From assembly GCA_964017195.1 (NCBI GenBank), contig OZ024896.1:1488001-1552000 (forward strand): 64,000 bases of DNA, in the 5' to 3' direction. Below are positions 1 through 10,727 of this stretch, piece after piece. The stretch is from Siderastrea radians. Its lineage: Eukaryota; Cnidaria; Anthozoa; Scleractinia; Rhizangiidae. The translations under genes and the position numbers were made by a program. Position 1 is the stretch's first letter. Each line of letters starts with the position of its first letter. The notes beneath the pieces are model-generated. The model made no database searches and had not been told where the DNA came from. It saw only the letters and a program-made list of their open reading frames with translations.

Positions 1-96
1 GTGGCTACACAGGCGATTTTCGCCGCGCGCTGGCGACGCAACAATTTCAAAAAAATCGCATCACCATCGCAAGCAAAAAATCGCTCGTGTAGCCGC
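1..96. repeat. Short inverted-repeat element (MITE-like) at window edge
   Basis: The first 20 bases (starting gtggctacac) are nearly the reverse complement of bases 77-96 (ending gtgtagccgc), so the segment folds back on itself. It sits directly against a LINE reverse-transcriptase fragment and truncates it. There is no coding potential. It could extend beyond the window on the left, so the true left end is not proven. Confidence 0.6.
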
Positions 97-462
97 GGCT
101 TTAGGTCGCGTTGTAATAGTGACGCATCGGGGTTAGAATCGATGCACTTGTAAAGCTTCGTGTCATCGGCAAAACAAGCAATGTTCGAGTGCTGCACAAC
201 ATCCGGGAGATCGTTGACGTACAAGAGGAACAGAATGGGTCCAAGAATGGAACCCTGAGGGACGCCTGAGGTCACTGGTTTGTCTGCAGAGTTGGCACCA
301 AGAACAGTAACACGCTGTCTTCGACCTTCAACATAGGAACGAAACCACGATAGCAGATTTCCTGAGACATGGAAACATGTTTGTAATTTGTGAATAAGCG
401 CCTTGTGATTGACTCTGTCAAACGCTTTCGTCATGTCCATATAGATGAAATCCGTCTTACTA
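97..462 (-). pseudogene. LINE reverse transcriptase fragment (CR1/jockey-like)
   Basis: On the minus strand the region reads as the central part of a non-LTR reverse transcriptase. It has the block DMTKAFDRVNH, then SGVPQGSILGP, then FADDTKLYK, which holds the catalytic aspartates. Only about 120 codons remain. The 5' part is missing beyond a hairpin at 457-479 and the 3' part is cut off by the inverted-repeat element at 1-96. It is a dead scrap with no partner ORF nearby. Confidence 0.85.
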
Positions 463-479
463 TCTGTTAGATAGTAAGT
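457..479. repeat. Perfect short palindrome at LINE fragment end
   Basis: The sequence cttactatctg / ttagatagtaag forms a near-perfect 23-base inverted repeat exactly where the reverse-transcriptase homology stops. It may be a rearrangement junction or the end of a small element. Confidence 0.4.
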
Positions 480-609
480 TTAGTTGAAAAACTCACCAGG
501 TGAAAAAGTAATTTCTGGTGTTGCCTCGGTAAGAATTTTGGTCTGGCTACGGCCCTGAAAATGCGACGTTTCACATTCACTCTTGATGAAGGCCCAATTC
601 CTATCTAAG

Positions 610-692
610 TCAAGAGGAGTTAATAAATCCAAATTTTTGTGTTATACTTACCCACCGACGCCACACCAAAGTTTCTTTAGCAAGTGACCCGT
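610..692 (+). repeat. Degenerate Penelope-type tail repeat
   Basis: The stretch running from ttaataaatccaaat to caaagtttctttagcaa is a diverged copy of the block seen more cleanly at 34740-34812. That family recurs here near 4.6, 9.1, 34.7 and 45.4 kb. It has no coding content. Assignment to Penelope-like elements rests on the better copies. Confidence 0.45.
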
Positions 693-843
693 ATTTTTTC
701 TGTTTTGTTTTCCTGAGCGCGATAAAGCGTGTTTTAAAATTCATAGATTTTAGAACGCGCGAACGTGCGTAGCTCTAAGGATCAAAAGGACAATTGCAGG
801 TATTCTACATCAATTTTTTCAGTCTCAGCGACAAACTTCCAGC

Positions 844-1326
844 TAGGCTTGGATAGATTCTGCCGGCAGAATTTCGAGTAGAATAAGCGATTTTTGAGGC
901 GAGCGTTCTGCTGGCAGAATAAGGTATTTTCGAGCATAATTTGGACAGAAGAACGGAAAATCAGTAACACTAATGATACGAATAACAGTTGTAAGAAAAA
1001 TTGAAAACTAAATACAAAACAAATGGAAAATACCTGGTGATTAATGTGATAGTTAGCCAAAACGTACTTACTTTGTACCACAAAGTAAGTTAAATTACAA
1101 TTTTGCTATGCAATATCTATTTACTATTTTGGGGTTAGGCCTAGAGCTCCCTTCCGTATTTGCGCAAATACATAAGGCCCGAAGGGCAGAAAATTTGTCG
1201 GGTACCGAGCAGAATTCGAGCAGAAATTAGGTGTCCGAGCAGAATATCGGGCATAATAAGCGCTTTTTACGAGCATTGCCGGCAGGCAGAATAAGCTCTT
1301 TTTTTAGCAGAATTTATCCAAGCCTA
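844..1326. mobile_element. Non-autonomous inverted-repeat element rich in GCAGAAT
   Basis: The left end TAGGCTTGGATA is matched by TATCCAAGCCTA at the right end, and both ends continue into repeated GCAGAAT motifs (845-960 and 1195-1320). Inside is a 25-base perfect hairpin, acttactttg / caaagtaagt, at about 1067-1091. The length is about 480 bp. There is no transposase and no clear target duplication was found. Confidence 0.55.
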
Positions 1327-3579
1327 CTTTCAGCGCACGTTAAAGAAAAGGGACCATCAGCTGATGGTTGCCCACAGAAATGTGATTCTAGTAAAGCAAC
1401 GCATAAGCGAGAGAAGCGAAGATTCGTAGATGAACCTAATTGTATGGGTGACCAATTATAATTTTACATTGCATGCCTGTGAAAATTGATTTCGTTAGCA
1501 GCAATAATACTCGGAAGTTTTTTAATTCAGTTTAAATTCATTGTTATTTACTTCAATGCTATAGTCTTAACCAAATGATGCTTCTGGTAATTTAAGTTGT
1601 GTCTTCGTGCCAAATTATGAACTGAATTTCTTTTTCCCGATAAATTTCGTCGATAAGATGTCATTTAATGGATATTTTTTCTCCTTTCTCAGTAGGATTC
1701 GCATTTCCTCAACGTCGTTTTTGTCTCTCTGTTGATAACTGGCTTATTGATTGTCGTGCAAATTTGACTCGGCAAAGCCTTAGTAGGCAATCAAATTATA
1801 TAAACATACATCTATATAAATTGGTATAAATAGCAAGACGAAGAGGCAAACCACCTGTGAAATTACTACGTTGCTGCAGCTTAAAGAGAAGAAGCAGAAA
1901 TTTAAAGCAAAAGATGAAAGCAAAGGCGATGAACTCCGTGCGGTGACTTCCCGCAAAAATGATTTCAATCAATCTATAGAGTTTTTTTGTGACTCGGCGT
2001 CTGTCGCTGAGATCAAAAGGAAAATTATGTTGCTTTAATAAATCTTTACCTTGTGATAAAAATAAAGCCACAAGTTTAACAGCACAACAAGTCATTTTCC
2101 GAGACAGCTTATATTTGATTTTGTACTTTTCAAGTGTATCTCAATTTTGGACCGAACTCAAGGCCAGCAATTTAAAACAGTAGTCGAGTAACAGCATTGA
2201 ACGAAACAAATGCCTTTGAACCAATAACCTGTAAACTACCAAAAACAAATTGAAGAAAAAGTTTGGCTAACTGAAAGTCTTACCTTTTTTTTTCGATATC
2301 TGACTTAACACGGCAAAGCGCGAGCTGGAGATCATGTTAGCTTGATTTGCCACTTGTATTTCCTTTAGAACTTTCGTTTTCAAATCCTACCGGGCTTGCA
2401 GTTGAAAATTATACCGGTTACAATTTTGTTTCGACAAATTTTTCGGTACTTCTGCATTGTGCAGTGCCGTGTTGTCAACGTAAATTCAATATTCTTACTG
2501 TCGTCTTCCTTATATGCCAGTTAATTGATTTCCTTATTGGGTCCTATTGTATAATGGAAGTTTGAATTGCTCAATTGGCCAAAAATCCAAGTCGAAATTG
2601 ACAAACGTGATGTGTGACGCCTAAATTTGGTTTTCAGAACGCATAGTCAGACAAACAAAACTCCCAAAGAAAATTAGAAATAAATTGAATGATCATGATA
2701 GTAGCCTAATTTAAAGATGCATGAGTTAAGGTGTACGCCCATATAGCTGTTAAAAGTTTAAAGTTTTGTTTGCGGCAGTTTACAAGCAGCTGTACAAGTA
2801 ATGTTGTCGATCTTTTATAACCATGTACAAATATAAGTCAGCCGTATAAACATCTGATAGATGTGAATTCAATTTGGGAACATGTTAATAGCAAGTTTGC
2901 GGCAGATAAGATAACATTTTAATATCAGATAATCCATGGTCTCGTTAAGTGCTATTCACAATTAAGTATTTTCCTGTTAGGAAGTAAATGTCCCGCTTGC
3001 TTTATTGGGCGTGATTTAAGTTGATGGAACCATTAACACTGGTGAAGTTAAAAGGATTCAAATGTTAACGGCTGATAAAAAGAAGGGAAGATTTAATAAT
3101 AGTAAATATTAAAGAAAAGAAGATGAATTCCAAAGAAGAACTCCACAAAAATTGAATTACAATAGACCCCCTCTAGTTCGAACCCAGCTCTCTCGAAAAC
3201 CTCGCTTTCTCGAACTGAAACTAAACTGAAACAACCGTTCTCTTGGTTGACTGGTTCACTGATTACTATATAGGCTATCTCGACTTCCCGTTATCTTAAA
3301 CAATTTTGGTTTCCATCGCGTGTTCGAGAGTGAGTCAGCTATATTTCAATCCATCTTGAGAGTTTTAGCCGATCGTTCATAAGATACTCTCCGTTTTTAC
3401 TGCTTAACACAATAGAGATATTTCCTCTGGCTGCTCTGACGAAACCAGTTTCCCATGCGCCGTTGGGTAACTGTTGTTTGCAGCTGAAAAAGACCCATCG
3501 CTGAGCGGCACAGCGAAGAAGCGGCAAAGAAGAAGAATTTAAGCGCGGTTTCAGAAAGCCATAGTACACCGAAAAAATG
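1327..3579. other. No gene recognised
   Basis: AT-rich sequence. The short open frames here match no family I recognise and lack supporting splice sites. Around 3180-3300 there is a CTCGAA-rich stretch of repeat-like character. I see no RNA gene. Confidence 0.5.
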
Positions 3580-4077
3580 TGGAATTTATATTTTCCTGGG
3601 AGGAGCACTTGATCTTACTGCCACCGAGGCTTATGCGGTGCTTGTCTTCTTGATAATCGTAAACATTGTCACTTGTCCCGTTAACATTATTTTAAACACA
3701 CTGGACATACTTGCTGTGAACATAAAACCGCGACTAAAAACCAAATCCAATGTTGCACTCAGCTGTTTGGCCACCACAGATGGGATAATGGGACTGATTG
3801 GACAACCTCTTTTTATTGCATGGATAATATCGAGTCTACATGGGCAGAATCTGAGCGCGTATTGCACGCTGCAAAGTTTATCCAGAAACACACTCAGAGT
3901 GTTAATTGCGGAATCCCTTTTTCACCTGGTTTTGATGAAGCACTCCCACAAAGCACTCCCTAAGAGAACATCACCATGGTTACAAACTCTCGTATTCTCC
4001 GCTCGTCAGCTCTCGCGTGGATCGCAGTGTTATTTTTAACCATAACTTGTACCATCGTAGACATATTTAACAATTAG
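3580..4077 (+). pseudogene. Rhodopsin-class GPCR remnant (TM1-TM4)
   Basis: The main frame runs through 3602-3900 and contains a first transmembrane segment (LIIVNIVTCPVNIILNTL). A short loop with PRLKTKSNVALSCLATTDG leads into TM2, then a conserved extracellular Cys and a TM3-like stretch ending FHLVLM. The expected Glu/Asp-Arg-Tyr region after TM3 is missing and the frame shifts near 3940. The TM4-like segment (SSALAWIAVLFLTI) resumes in another frame at 3973 and ends at the stop at 4075-4077. TM5-7 are absent. This resembles the large cnidarian orphan/adenosine-like receptor expansions. A ligand cannot be named. It is clearly non-functional. Confidence 0.75.
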
Positions 4078-4125
4078 ATTATGAGCTCGAGATTTCTATC
4101 GCGTGATAGTTGATGAGGCCGAAGG

Positions 4126-4230
4126 CAACAATAATGACAACAAAGGCAACGAAAACAAGAACAATAATGACAACAAAAGCAACGAAAACGATAAAAAACA
4201 GCAACGAAAACAACAACAACTGCGGCAGTG
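4126..4230. repeat. AAC-rich imperfect tandem repeat
   Basis: Two 33-base units of the form aacaataatgacaacaaa..gcaacgaaaac lie head to tail, followed by degenerate AAC triplets. This is simple low-complexity sequence without coding support. Confidence 0.55.
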
Positions 4231-4599
4231 AAAAAGACTGACTGGAGATATTTTAAAAGATCCTAAACGCAGCGTGAGAAAATCGTGTGTTCGTTCCCAA
4301 TTACATAATTGACCAAATACTTGAAACTTGAATGACATTGAGTTTGTTATGACTCATCGAAACATCCGATCAATACAAGTACTTGGTTGACGCAAAATTA
4401 TTTCTGTTCAGTCAGGATCTTCATGTAACCTAGGCGAACGTAATAAAATAAACAAATAAATAACCATAGTGCGGTAATAGGCGACGCCACATTTATTTTA
4501 TTTTCTCTTCATGTATTTTGTTTTTGTTATAGCTCAAATGAATAAAGGGGCCAGTTTGCGAAGAAGCGGTGGTGGGTGGGGTCGTGGAAGTGGAACAAA

Positions 4600-4800
4600 C
4601 CAGCAATTGAATTAATCAACTGGGTTGATAAGGTACAATTGGCTACCTAAAAGAAAATTAAACGCTAACCTTCAGAGCAAGCGGATTGGCTGTGATGAAG
4701 GCCTAAAACTCGAAACATCAGCTTTTGAATTTCATTACGGTGGTCTAATTTACCTTTTCAACTCCGGCAATTTTCAAGTTTATACCCTGCTTAATGTCGC
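4600..4800 (+). repeat. Penelope-type tail repeat, degenerate
   Basis: This shares with the copies at 9.1 and 34.7 kb the order: ttgataagg, aattggc.acc, a region equivalent to CTGATGA..CGAAAC (4690-4722), then the ttcaactccg side. The hammerhead-like core has a mutated first cytosine, so it is probably inactive. It ends in unrelated AT-rich DNA. Confidence 0.5.
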
Positions 4801-5065
4801 TCAGAAGCCCTGCGTGCCACTAGGTATGCCTGGAGAGGATTTAGTTTTCTTAGAAACGTTTGGTTCTTTCTTCTGCATTTTCGAGCAAAATTAATTTCCC
4901 CAAAATCGTACCTCCCATTGCATTGAATTAACAGTTGTCTCTATCTCTCAGTTTACCGAACCCCTCAGTATACGCGACTCTCCCTTCACCATGTCGAGTG
5001 AGAAAATTTCCGTTTTTGTTATCAACAAAAACTGCTTCAACAAGTGTAACGAAGATTGCAAATAC

Positions 5066-5454
5066 TATTTGTTCTTTGAAATTATAAATACATGAAATTC
5101 ATATATTTGAACTGCGGAATGAAGAAATAAATGTAAAGAAGATCCTCGCAGTTATTAACGCAACGTATGCAGTTGCGAAAAGAAAGCCTTTCAGGCTTTC
5201 ATTCCACAGTTCAAATATATGAATTTCATATATTCGTAATTTCATCTTCATCTTTCCCGGGTATATTACGAACCAATTTAATGACCAGCTCCCAGTTGGC
5301 TTGTCAGCTCAATTGGTTAGAGCGCTGCACCGGTATCGCAGAGGTCAGGTTCGTATTCCGGCAAGCCTGATTTTTTCAGGCTTTCTTTTCGCAACTGCAT
5401 AAGTTGCGTTAATAACTGCGAGGATCTTCTTTACATTTATTTATTTGTTCTTTG
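5066..5454 (+). mobile_element. Fold-back tRNA-derived SINE with 13-bp target duplication
   Basis: The insert occupies 5079-5441 and is flanked by identical 13-base copies, TATTTGTTCTTTG, at 5066-5078 and 5442-5454. Inside, a 64-bp arm (5126-5189) is repeated in inverted orientation at 5378-5441 with one mismatch. A tRNA-like body (5298-5368) lies just inside the right arm. An extra inverted copy of the outer left sequence lies at about 5190-5240. The long staggered-cut duplication suggests LINE-machinery integration, while the hairpin arms are unusual for a SINE. Two related units occur at 23141-23627. Confidence 0.8.
5298..5368 (+). tRNA. tRNA-Thr-like body inside SINE (not a functional tRNA)
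   Basis: A 71-base cloverleaf-like segment has GGCTTG/CAAGCC acceptor halves, a D-arm with GCTCAATTGGTTAGAGC, an anticodon stem around CCGGTAT (anticodon GGT, threonine if read) and a T-arm in which the GGTTCGAAT core is altered to ggttcgtat. Position 33 is C rather than the near-universal U, and the acceptor and T stems are imperfect. It is best read as the Pol III promoter head of the SINE. Confidence 0.6.
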
Positions 5455-5907
5455 TAAAGTAATAACCAAGCTGATTTGAGCTTTACAGTGACATGATTAG
5501 GTTGAAACTGAAGTGCTGCAATTTTGAATATAGCGGTTACAGCTGTCTGCTGGGGGTATTTACATCATTTTCCTCGCCCCATTCTTCTCGCCGACTTTCG
5601 CCGCCAAGATACTCGCGCGAATAACACACTGTGAGCCTGCTCGCAGTCTACTTATTCAGTCACCAAGATCTTGAGGCAAAAAAAGATCGCGAACAAGCCT
5701 ATGTCGAGAAAAAAATCACTTTTTACATATATAGGACGACAAGGTGTTGCTGTATTTGGCAGTATTTTCTTAGTAAGCAAGGAAATTATTTTCATCAATT
5801 TGACCAATGACATCGCAGCAAATGTGTATGCCCTCGAGACGAAATTGGTTCCAACCTCCAGTGGTTTTGATTATGCATACGTAGTTATCATATTCGAGTG
5901 GTTTTCA

Positions 5908-6140
5908 GGGCCCGGTTGTTCAAAGCAGGATTTAGCTAACTCACGATTGGTGGCAATTTTAAAGTCAGTCCTTTAACCAAGCAATGAGGTTTCCTGGAAA
6001 TCCTTTTTGCCATATATGTTGACTTTGGTCAGTTTTAAACGGCCGCTTAAAACTAGCTGTGGAAACTCTTCTCAACAAGGGAAACATGTTTAAATCTCGA
6101 TCCTGCGTTAGCGTTAACCGGCTTTTAAACAACTTGGCCC
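5908..6140. mobile_element. MITE-like element with GGGCCC-type inverted ends
   Basis: The left end gggcccggttgttcaaagc pairs with the right end gcttttaaacaacttggccc. The element is about 233 bp without coding capacity. Its ends resemble those of the element at 7320-7468 (ggccccagttgttcaaaag), suggesting a common transposase source. Confidence 0.6.
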
Positions 6141-6298
6141 AGTATAACAATATAGTCATATTTTTTCTTACGCAAGAAGCCGGTTTCCGCAGGATCATAT
6201 CACGGTGATACGCTTCCGGTTTCCGCTAGTAGTGATGTTAAAACTAGCATGACTTGTTGCTAAGCAACAGTCCTCCCTTAACCCGCGGGCTCAGTCAA

Positions 6299-6370
6299 CT
6301 GGAATGAGTAACCATCACAGCACTCTGGACTTGGAATCCAGCGATCCGAGTTCAAATCTCAGTGGGACCT
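6299..6370 (+). pseudogene. tRNA-Gln-like pseudogene
   Basis: The 3' two thirds are tRNA-like: anticodon arm CTCTGGACTTGGAATCCAG, then GCGATCCGAGTTCAAATCTC and a GTGGGACC acceptor half. The body resembles eukaryotic tRNA-Gln, but the loop reads TGG instead of TTG. The 5' acceptor and D-arm are degraded and do not pair with GGGACC. A T run follows at 6381-6391. Probably not functional. Confidence 0.55.
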
Positions 6371-7076
6371 TGCCTCACATTTTTTTTTTTATAAATATAT
6401 TTTAAACTTTCCAGGAATTCATCAACTGCCTGTCCCAATTTGCTGTCAATTTATAGTCGGATGAATTTAATACTATTCAAGAAGACTGTCATACCATGTA
6501 CTTATTGCTCGGTGGACGTTATGGCACAAACGCGTTGAGCCGAGCGCGAACGGTCTCATCAATATCACTTGTCACTAACCCTGCTTGTCTCAGTCAATAA
6601 AATGTTTAATTCTCTGACCAAGCCTTGTTTCCAGAGTTTTAGACACCGTTCAGTTTAACGTCAAAATTGGAGTGTTATGCATAGGCCGACAATTGTTTCT
6701 CTCTCATCATCATCACCATTTCACTGAAATCACATCAGACATAGGCGTTTATCATCCAGGCGCCACGGCTTTCTTCTTTTTGATTGTTTATTTACAAAAT
6801 TTCTTTTAGCTCCAGGCTACGATTGTTAACAGACAGCCCACAAATACCGGCGACTGTTGATGCATGCACCAGATTACAACTAACAGACCATCACGTTCCC
6901 ACTCGTGGTATTCTCATTTTTCATTCATGGACAAGTGGGACAGAAGGTTTCAATCTATTTTGTGTTTTTTTTTCTAGAATATCAATATCAGCATCCTAAT
7001 TTTTCTTTTGGGAGGCACTTCCGTTTAACCATTCAAAATTGTCCATTGCATTGAGTGGATATCTGTTTATCGCCCC
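6371..7076. other. No gene recognised
   Basis: AT-rich spacer with short unsupported frames. I see no splice-flanked coding block, RNA gene or repeat with clear ends. Confidence 0.5.
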
Positions 7077-7319
7077 GGGGCCCGTTTCTTGAGAGTCCCG
7101 CTAACTTTTCTGGCCTGGAGCTATATTTTAAAATCAAAATCTATAAAACGTTGTCGTAGTTTTTAGCTTACATATCAGCCCAACTTGTTTTATCAACTTA
7201 GAGTTTTATTGCTAAGCTTTCAAAAACGAACAAAATTTGAGTCTTTAATGCAAATATCGCGCGTATAAAATAGCTTTCCGGGCCCGAAAAGTTATCGGGA
7301 CTTTCGAGAAACGGGCCCC
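7077..7319. mobile_element. MITE-like element, GGGGCCCGTTTCT ends
   Basis: The left end ggggcccgtttcttgagag mirrors the right end ctttcgagaaacgggcccc. The length is about 243 bp, it is AT-rich inside and has no ORF. A degenerate relative with the same cccgataactt / aagtt..cgggcc layout lies at 36630-36890. It directly abuts the next MITE. Confidence 0.7.
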
Positions 7320-7468
7320 TGGCCCCAGTTGTTCAAAAGTTGGATAACGCAATCCACCGGATAAATCACTATCCAGTGGATAAGTGTTAGGGAAACCAAT
7401 TGCGTTATCCACTGGATAGAGATTCATCCGGTAGATAGCGCTATCCAACTTTTGAACAACTGGGGCCA
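7320..7468. mobile_element. MITE-like element, TGGCCCCAGTTGTTC ends
   Basis: Perfect 25-base inverted ends (tggccccagttgttcaaaag onward, mirrored at 7444-7468) enclose sub-repeats of atccactggata / tatccagtggata, so the whole 149 bp folds into one long hairpin. It lies back to back with the element at 7077-7319. Confidence 0.8.
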
Positions 7469-8540
7469 AATGTCCATTTCACGCATTTCAGTCACTGAAG
7501 AAGTCTTGGCTGTACACAATTGGACCCACGTTCTTAAATTCAGCGGCAGGTAAAAGGGAACGCTGATCTAGCTAAACACGGGGAATCGGTTCGAGAGACA
7601 AGCTTAAAACGCAATTTTGCAATGATCGTTCCAGATTCCATGAGGACGACAAAGTTTCTTCTATAAGTGCGTGACGCTTCGTTTAGCAGAGTGATCCAGT
7701 AGCCAGTAGCGGCTAAACTCAGCTTAGTTCGAATCCAGCACCAGAATCCACTGCGTATAACAGCTTCTTTCTCATGATTCAATCATCAAGGTATTCTGGG
7801 AGGTTCAACAAGTTCACACGGGTACTGGCAGAGGGAAGGCTATCCTCAGCTCCCGCGCTGTGGATACAGAAGGGAGGCTCTAGCTCCTAAAGAAAAAAAA
7901 AAGAGACATCAAAGTTACTACAATTCCATTAAGTTGTCAACAACAGCAGAAAAAAAACAACAACAACAAACAAACCAACAAAAAACAAAAACATTATATG
8001 ACAAGTTATTTGGTTTTGTTCTGTTCAAACAGGTTTAAAGCCTCTAATGTTTAAAGCCACTGCTGAATAAATCCTGCTACGGCGTTAAGAACGTAACGAC
8101 ACTGCCATCCATAGATTTCAAATAATCTTGCTAATCTGGTTAGTGCTAAATCGGCGACCTTAGTCCCAACACTCTAATTTGAGTATCTGTTGAACATGTT
8201 TCGACTTCTGCTCCAAACGAAAGCGACAAAGAGAAAAAGAATTAACGGGAGCCTCTCTTTAGTCAATGAAAAGAAAATCTAACAATTTAAGGGCATTATT
8301 AGCTACTCTCGTGCTTCAAGCGAGAAATAATGTGACTCGGCGCCAATCCTACCTTAAAACCAAGAACGGGAGGACGCGAGCAGCTCGTTACAAACTTCCG
8401 CAACTGACGTTTCTGTGTGTAGGTAAACTGATCTACTACTCGCCAAAACGATATAAAGTAAGGATGACCTTCAGTGATACCGCCTGAAAATAAGAAGAAT
8501 TATAAGAACAACAGCAATAGGAACAACAGGAAAAAACACG

Positions 8541-8576
<36 letters not shown>

Positions 8577-9060
8577 GGGACAGCATTAGATTTTCGACAA
8601 CGAAAACAAGCCACGAAAGTAACTGACAGTGACTTTCACTTAACACTGGTTAACAACGATGCTACGTAAAAGAAAAGCTGTACCTGAATAATTCGTGTTT
8701 CTTCTGAGATCTTCAAGATCGACGGGAATCAAGGCACCAGAAACGAGAACCTAAACTATAAAATGGGAAGTGGTAAGCGAATTTAATGAGACTACAATTT
8801 TTATGTGGTAAGTGGTAAGACAGACAATTATTTACGCCAGTTTGGTAGGTATTAGGCATGCCATTACCTCCAGTTTGTTTACTATCAAATGACTAGGACT
8901 ATTACTACTCCCCTGGATGACATGCTATTTCATCTCAGTGTTACCCAGGGTATTTTGCTCGTTTTTTCTGAACTGTTCACTGGTACCTATTTATACATCT
9001 AAGTGAACAAACAAACAACAACAACATCTTGGAGCTTAGCTGTATCCCACGACACAAAAT
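7469..9060. other. No gene recognised; simple repeats
   Basis: AT-rich spacer. It contains A- and CAA-rich low-complexity stretches (about 7890-7990 and 8540-8577) and no coding block I can support. Confidence 0.5.
8540..8577. repeat. (CAA)n microsatellite
   Basis: About 12 uninterrupted caa triplets, preceded by a looser AAC-rich tract. Confidence 0.9.
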
Positions 9061-9115
9061 TTCGATTTATCAACTCAGTTGACAAGTTAAATTGGCCACC
9101 GTGGAGAAATTGAAA

Positions 9116-9149
9116 GCTGACGTTTCGAGCGTTAGCCCTTCGTCAGAGC
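9116..9149 (-). ncRNA. Hammerhead-ribozyme-like motif
   Basis: On the minus strand it reads GCT, CTGACGA, a stem-loop (GGGC-TAAC-GCTC), GAAAC, GTC, AGC. This is the type I hammerhead order CUGANGA, stem II, GAAA, very short stem III, cleavage triplet GUC, stem I. There is one extra A before stem II. Minimal hammerheads with tiny stem III are known from Penelope-like elements. Activity is inferred, not shown. Confidence 0.5.
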
Positions 9150-9223
9150 GAATCAGGGAATTGTGGGTTGGGCTTGGTTTATATGGAGCACGATGGAGCT
9201 ACGCTATTGGCAGGAGCATTCAC

Positions 9224-9255
9224 TCTGACGAAGGGCTAACACTCGAAACGCCAGC
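9224..9255 (+). ncRNA. Hammerhead-ribozyme-like motif, diverged
   Basis: Same core as its inverted partner: CTGACGA, aGGGCtaacACTC, GAAAC. The expected GTC cleavage triplet has become GCC and stem I pairing is weaker, so this copy is probably inactive. Confidence 0.4.
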
Positions 9256-10611
9256 TTTCAATTTCTCAACGGTGGCTACCTTATAAACTCCGCTGATAAA
9301 TCCACATTATTATGTTTCACTTCCCCATCGACGCAGCAAACCAATTTAAAAATTTAATTGGTTTGGGTGTTTCTTGGCCAACAGCCGAGAAGGAAGCTTC
9401 AAACTGTACAGGGCTGTTTGCCTGTTTAAAATGGACTCTTCACTTTCTCCAGGGCCTCTCGATATCAAGTAGCTCGGTTACTAGACAAAGCAGTACTCTA
9501 ACCTGCAAAAACAAAGAAATGTCAGGAAGTTGGTTTATTCAACTGAAGCTGTTATTGCGTTCCATTTGACATCACAGGGAAACAATTGCAATTTCATTAC
9601 AATTCATAACAAGCCAAGGGAAGGGTAGCTGACTGTCCCCTGAGAGAGCTGTTGTAAAGAGTACTAACTGAATTGAGCCATGGGTCAACTATGTCCGTCG
9701 AATCTGAACCGCAAGGGAGCCTCAGACCTTTTGTATATAGAGGACAAAAACCCAAACAAACAACAATTCTGAAGCCACACAATAAATGTACAAGCAACAC
9801 AGGGAAAAAGCTAACCTGTTTATCATGGTCAGGATAATTTGCACCTTGAAGAACATGTTTCTTAAGCAACAGAAGGACTGTAGTGTGAAGGAACTGCACT
9901 GAACCAACTCTGCTGATGAGATGTGAATAGAGGAAGTTAACGGTGTTCAGGAATGTGCGGGGAAGCATCCACAAACACTTGTATCAACATGGCTACAACA
10001 TCGTTCAGTGAAATGCTGTCTTTTTTGGTCAACTCTGGTAACTGTTCCTTCTCTCCTGTCTGTAAGGTAACAAAATTAGTCATCATGACCAAATATGTGT
10101 TTTAAATGAATATCTGTTTCTTCGTTCTAAGTCCTTCTGACCAAACCACAATCATATTAAATAAAAAACCAATTCCATGCTCCCACTTGACAGATTTGCT
10201 CTCAGAAGGGACCTTTTAATACTGATCCCATCACTTATTTGCAGTTTTCAATGCATAAATAAAGGGATCACTCTCTCCCTTCAAAACATCACTATACCAA
10301 GTCGGTCTCTAATAAGCGCAAACGTAGAAGCTAAGGACTTGAGCACTTTATTAAAACTCTACTAACTATGTTTTAAATGAATATTTGTTTCTTCATCGAG
10401 TGAATTTCTCAATGCAGTTGTAAACAGTGACCTAAAATTTCGGACACATTGCATTGGAACATTCTCCCATTGTCAGAATTTTTAGCTATCTGTATGCGCT
10501 ACTCTCTTTCCCACAATGATGAGAGAAATGATTTTGTTTATTGGAAGTCACTGTTATCAACAATGGAAGAAAAACGAAAAAGGTCCGAACAAATATGGCA
10601 AAGATTGCAGT

Positions 10612-10727
10612 AGCCTGTGAACAGGCTCTCTGGTCGAGGAAAGAGGAAAGAAAACAAAGGGCGAGAACGAGCGAAGAAACGGGGAGGGAGCGCGCTTTTT
10701 CCCCACTGCAGAGCCTGTTAATAGGCT
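10612..10727. mobile_element. MITE-like element in HEATR1 intron
   Basis: The ends agcctgtgaacaggct and agcctgttaataggct are each near-palindromic and form inverted termini around a 116-bp AG-rich core. A related agcctgcgagcaagct end lies near 29368. Confidence 0.5.

Larger units (their letters stand above)
9065..9360. mobile_element. Penelope-type tail in inverted duplicate
   Basis: Two copies of the Penelope-type tail block face each other. One reads on the minus strand (about 9070-9150) and one on the plus strand (about 9222-9345), joined by about 70 bp. Both contain the ribozyme-like motif annotated separately. The right part continues into gataaatccacattattatgttt, equivalent to 34740-34775. 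It interrupts the HEATR1-like locus at its downstream end. Naming as Penelope-like is inferred from co-occurrence with a GIY-YIG fragment at 35.2 kb. Confidence 0.6.
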
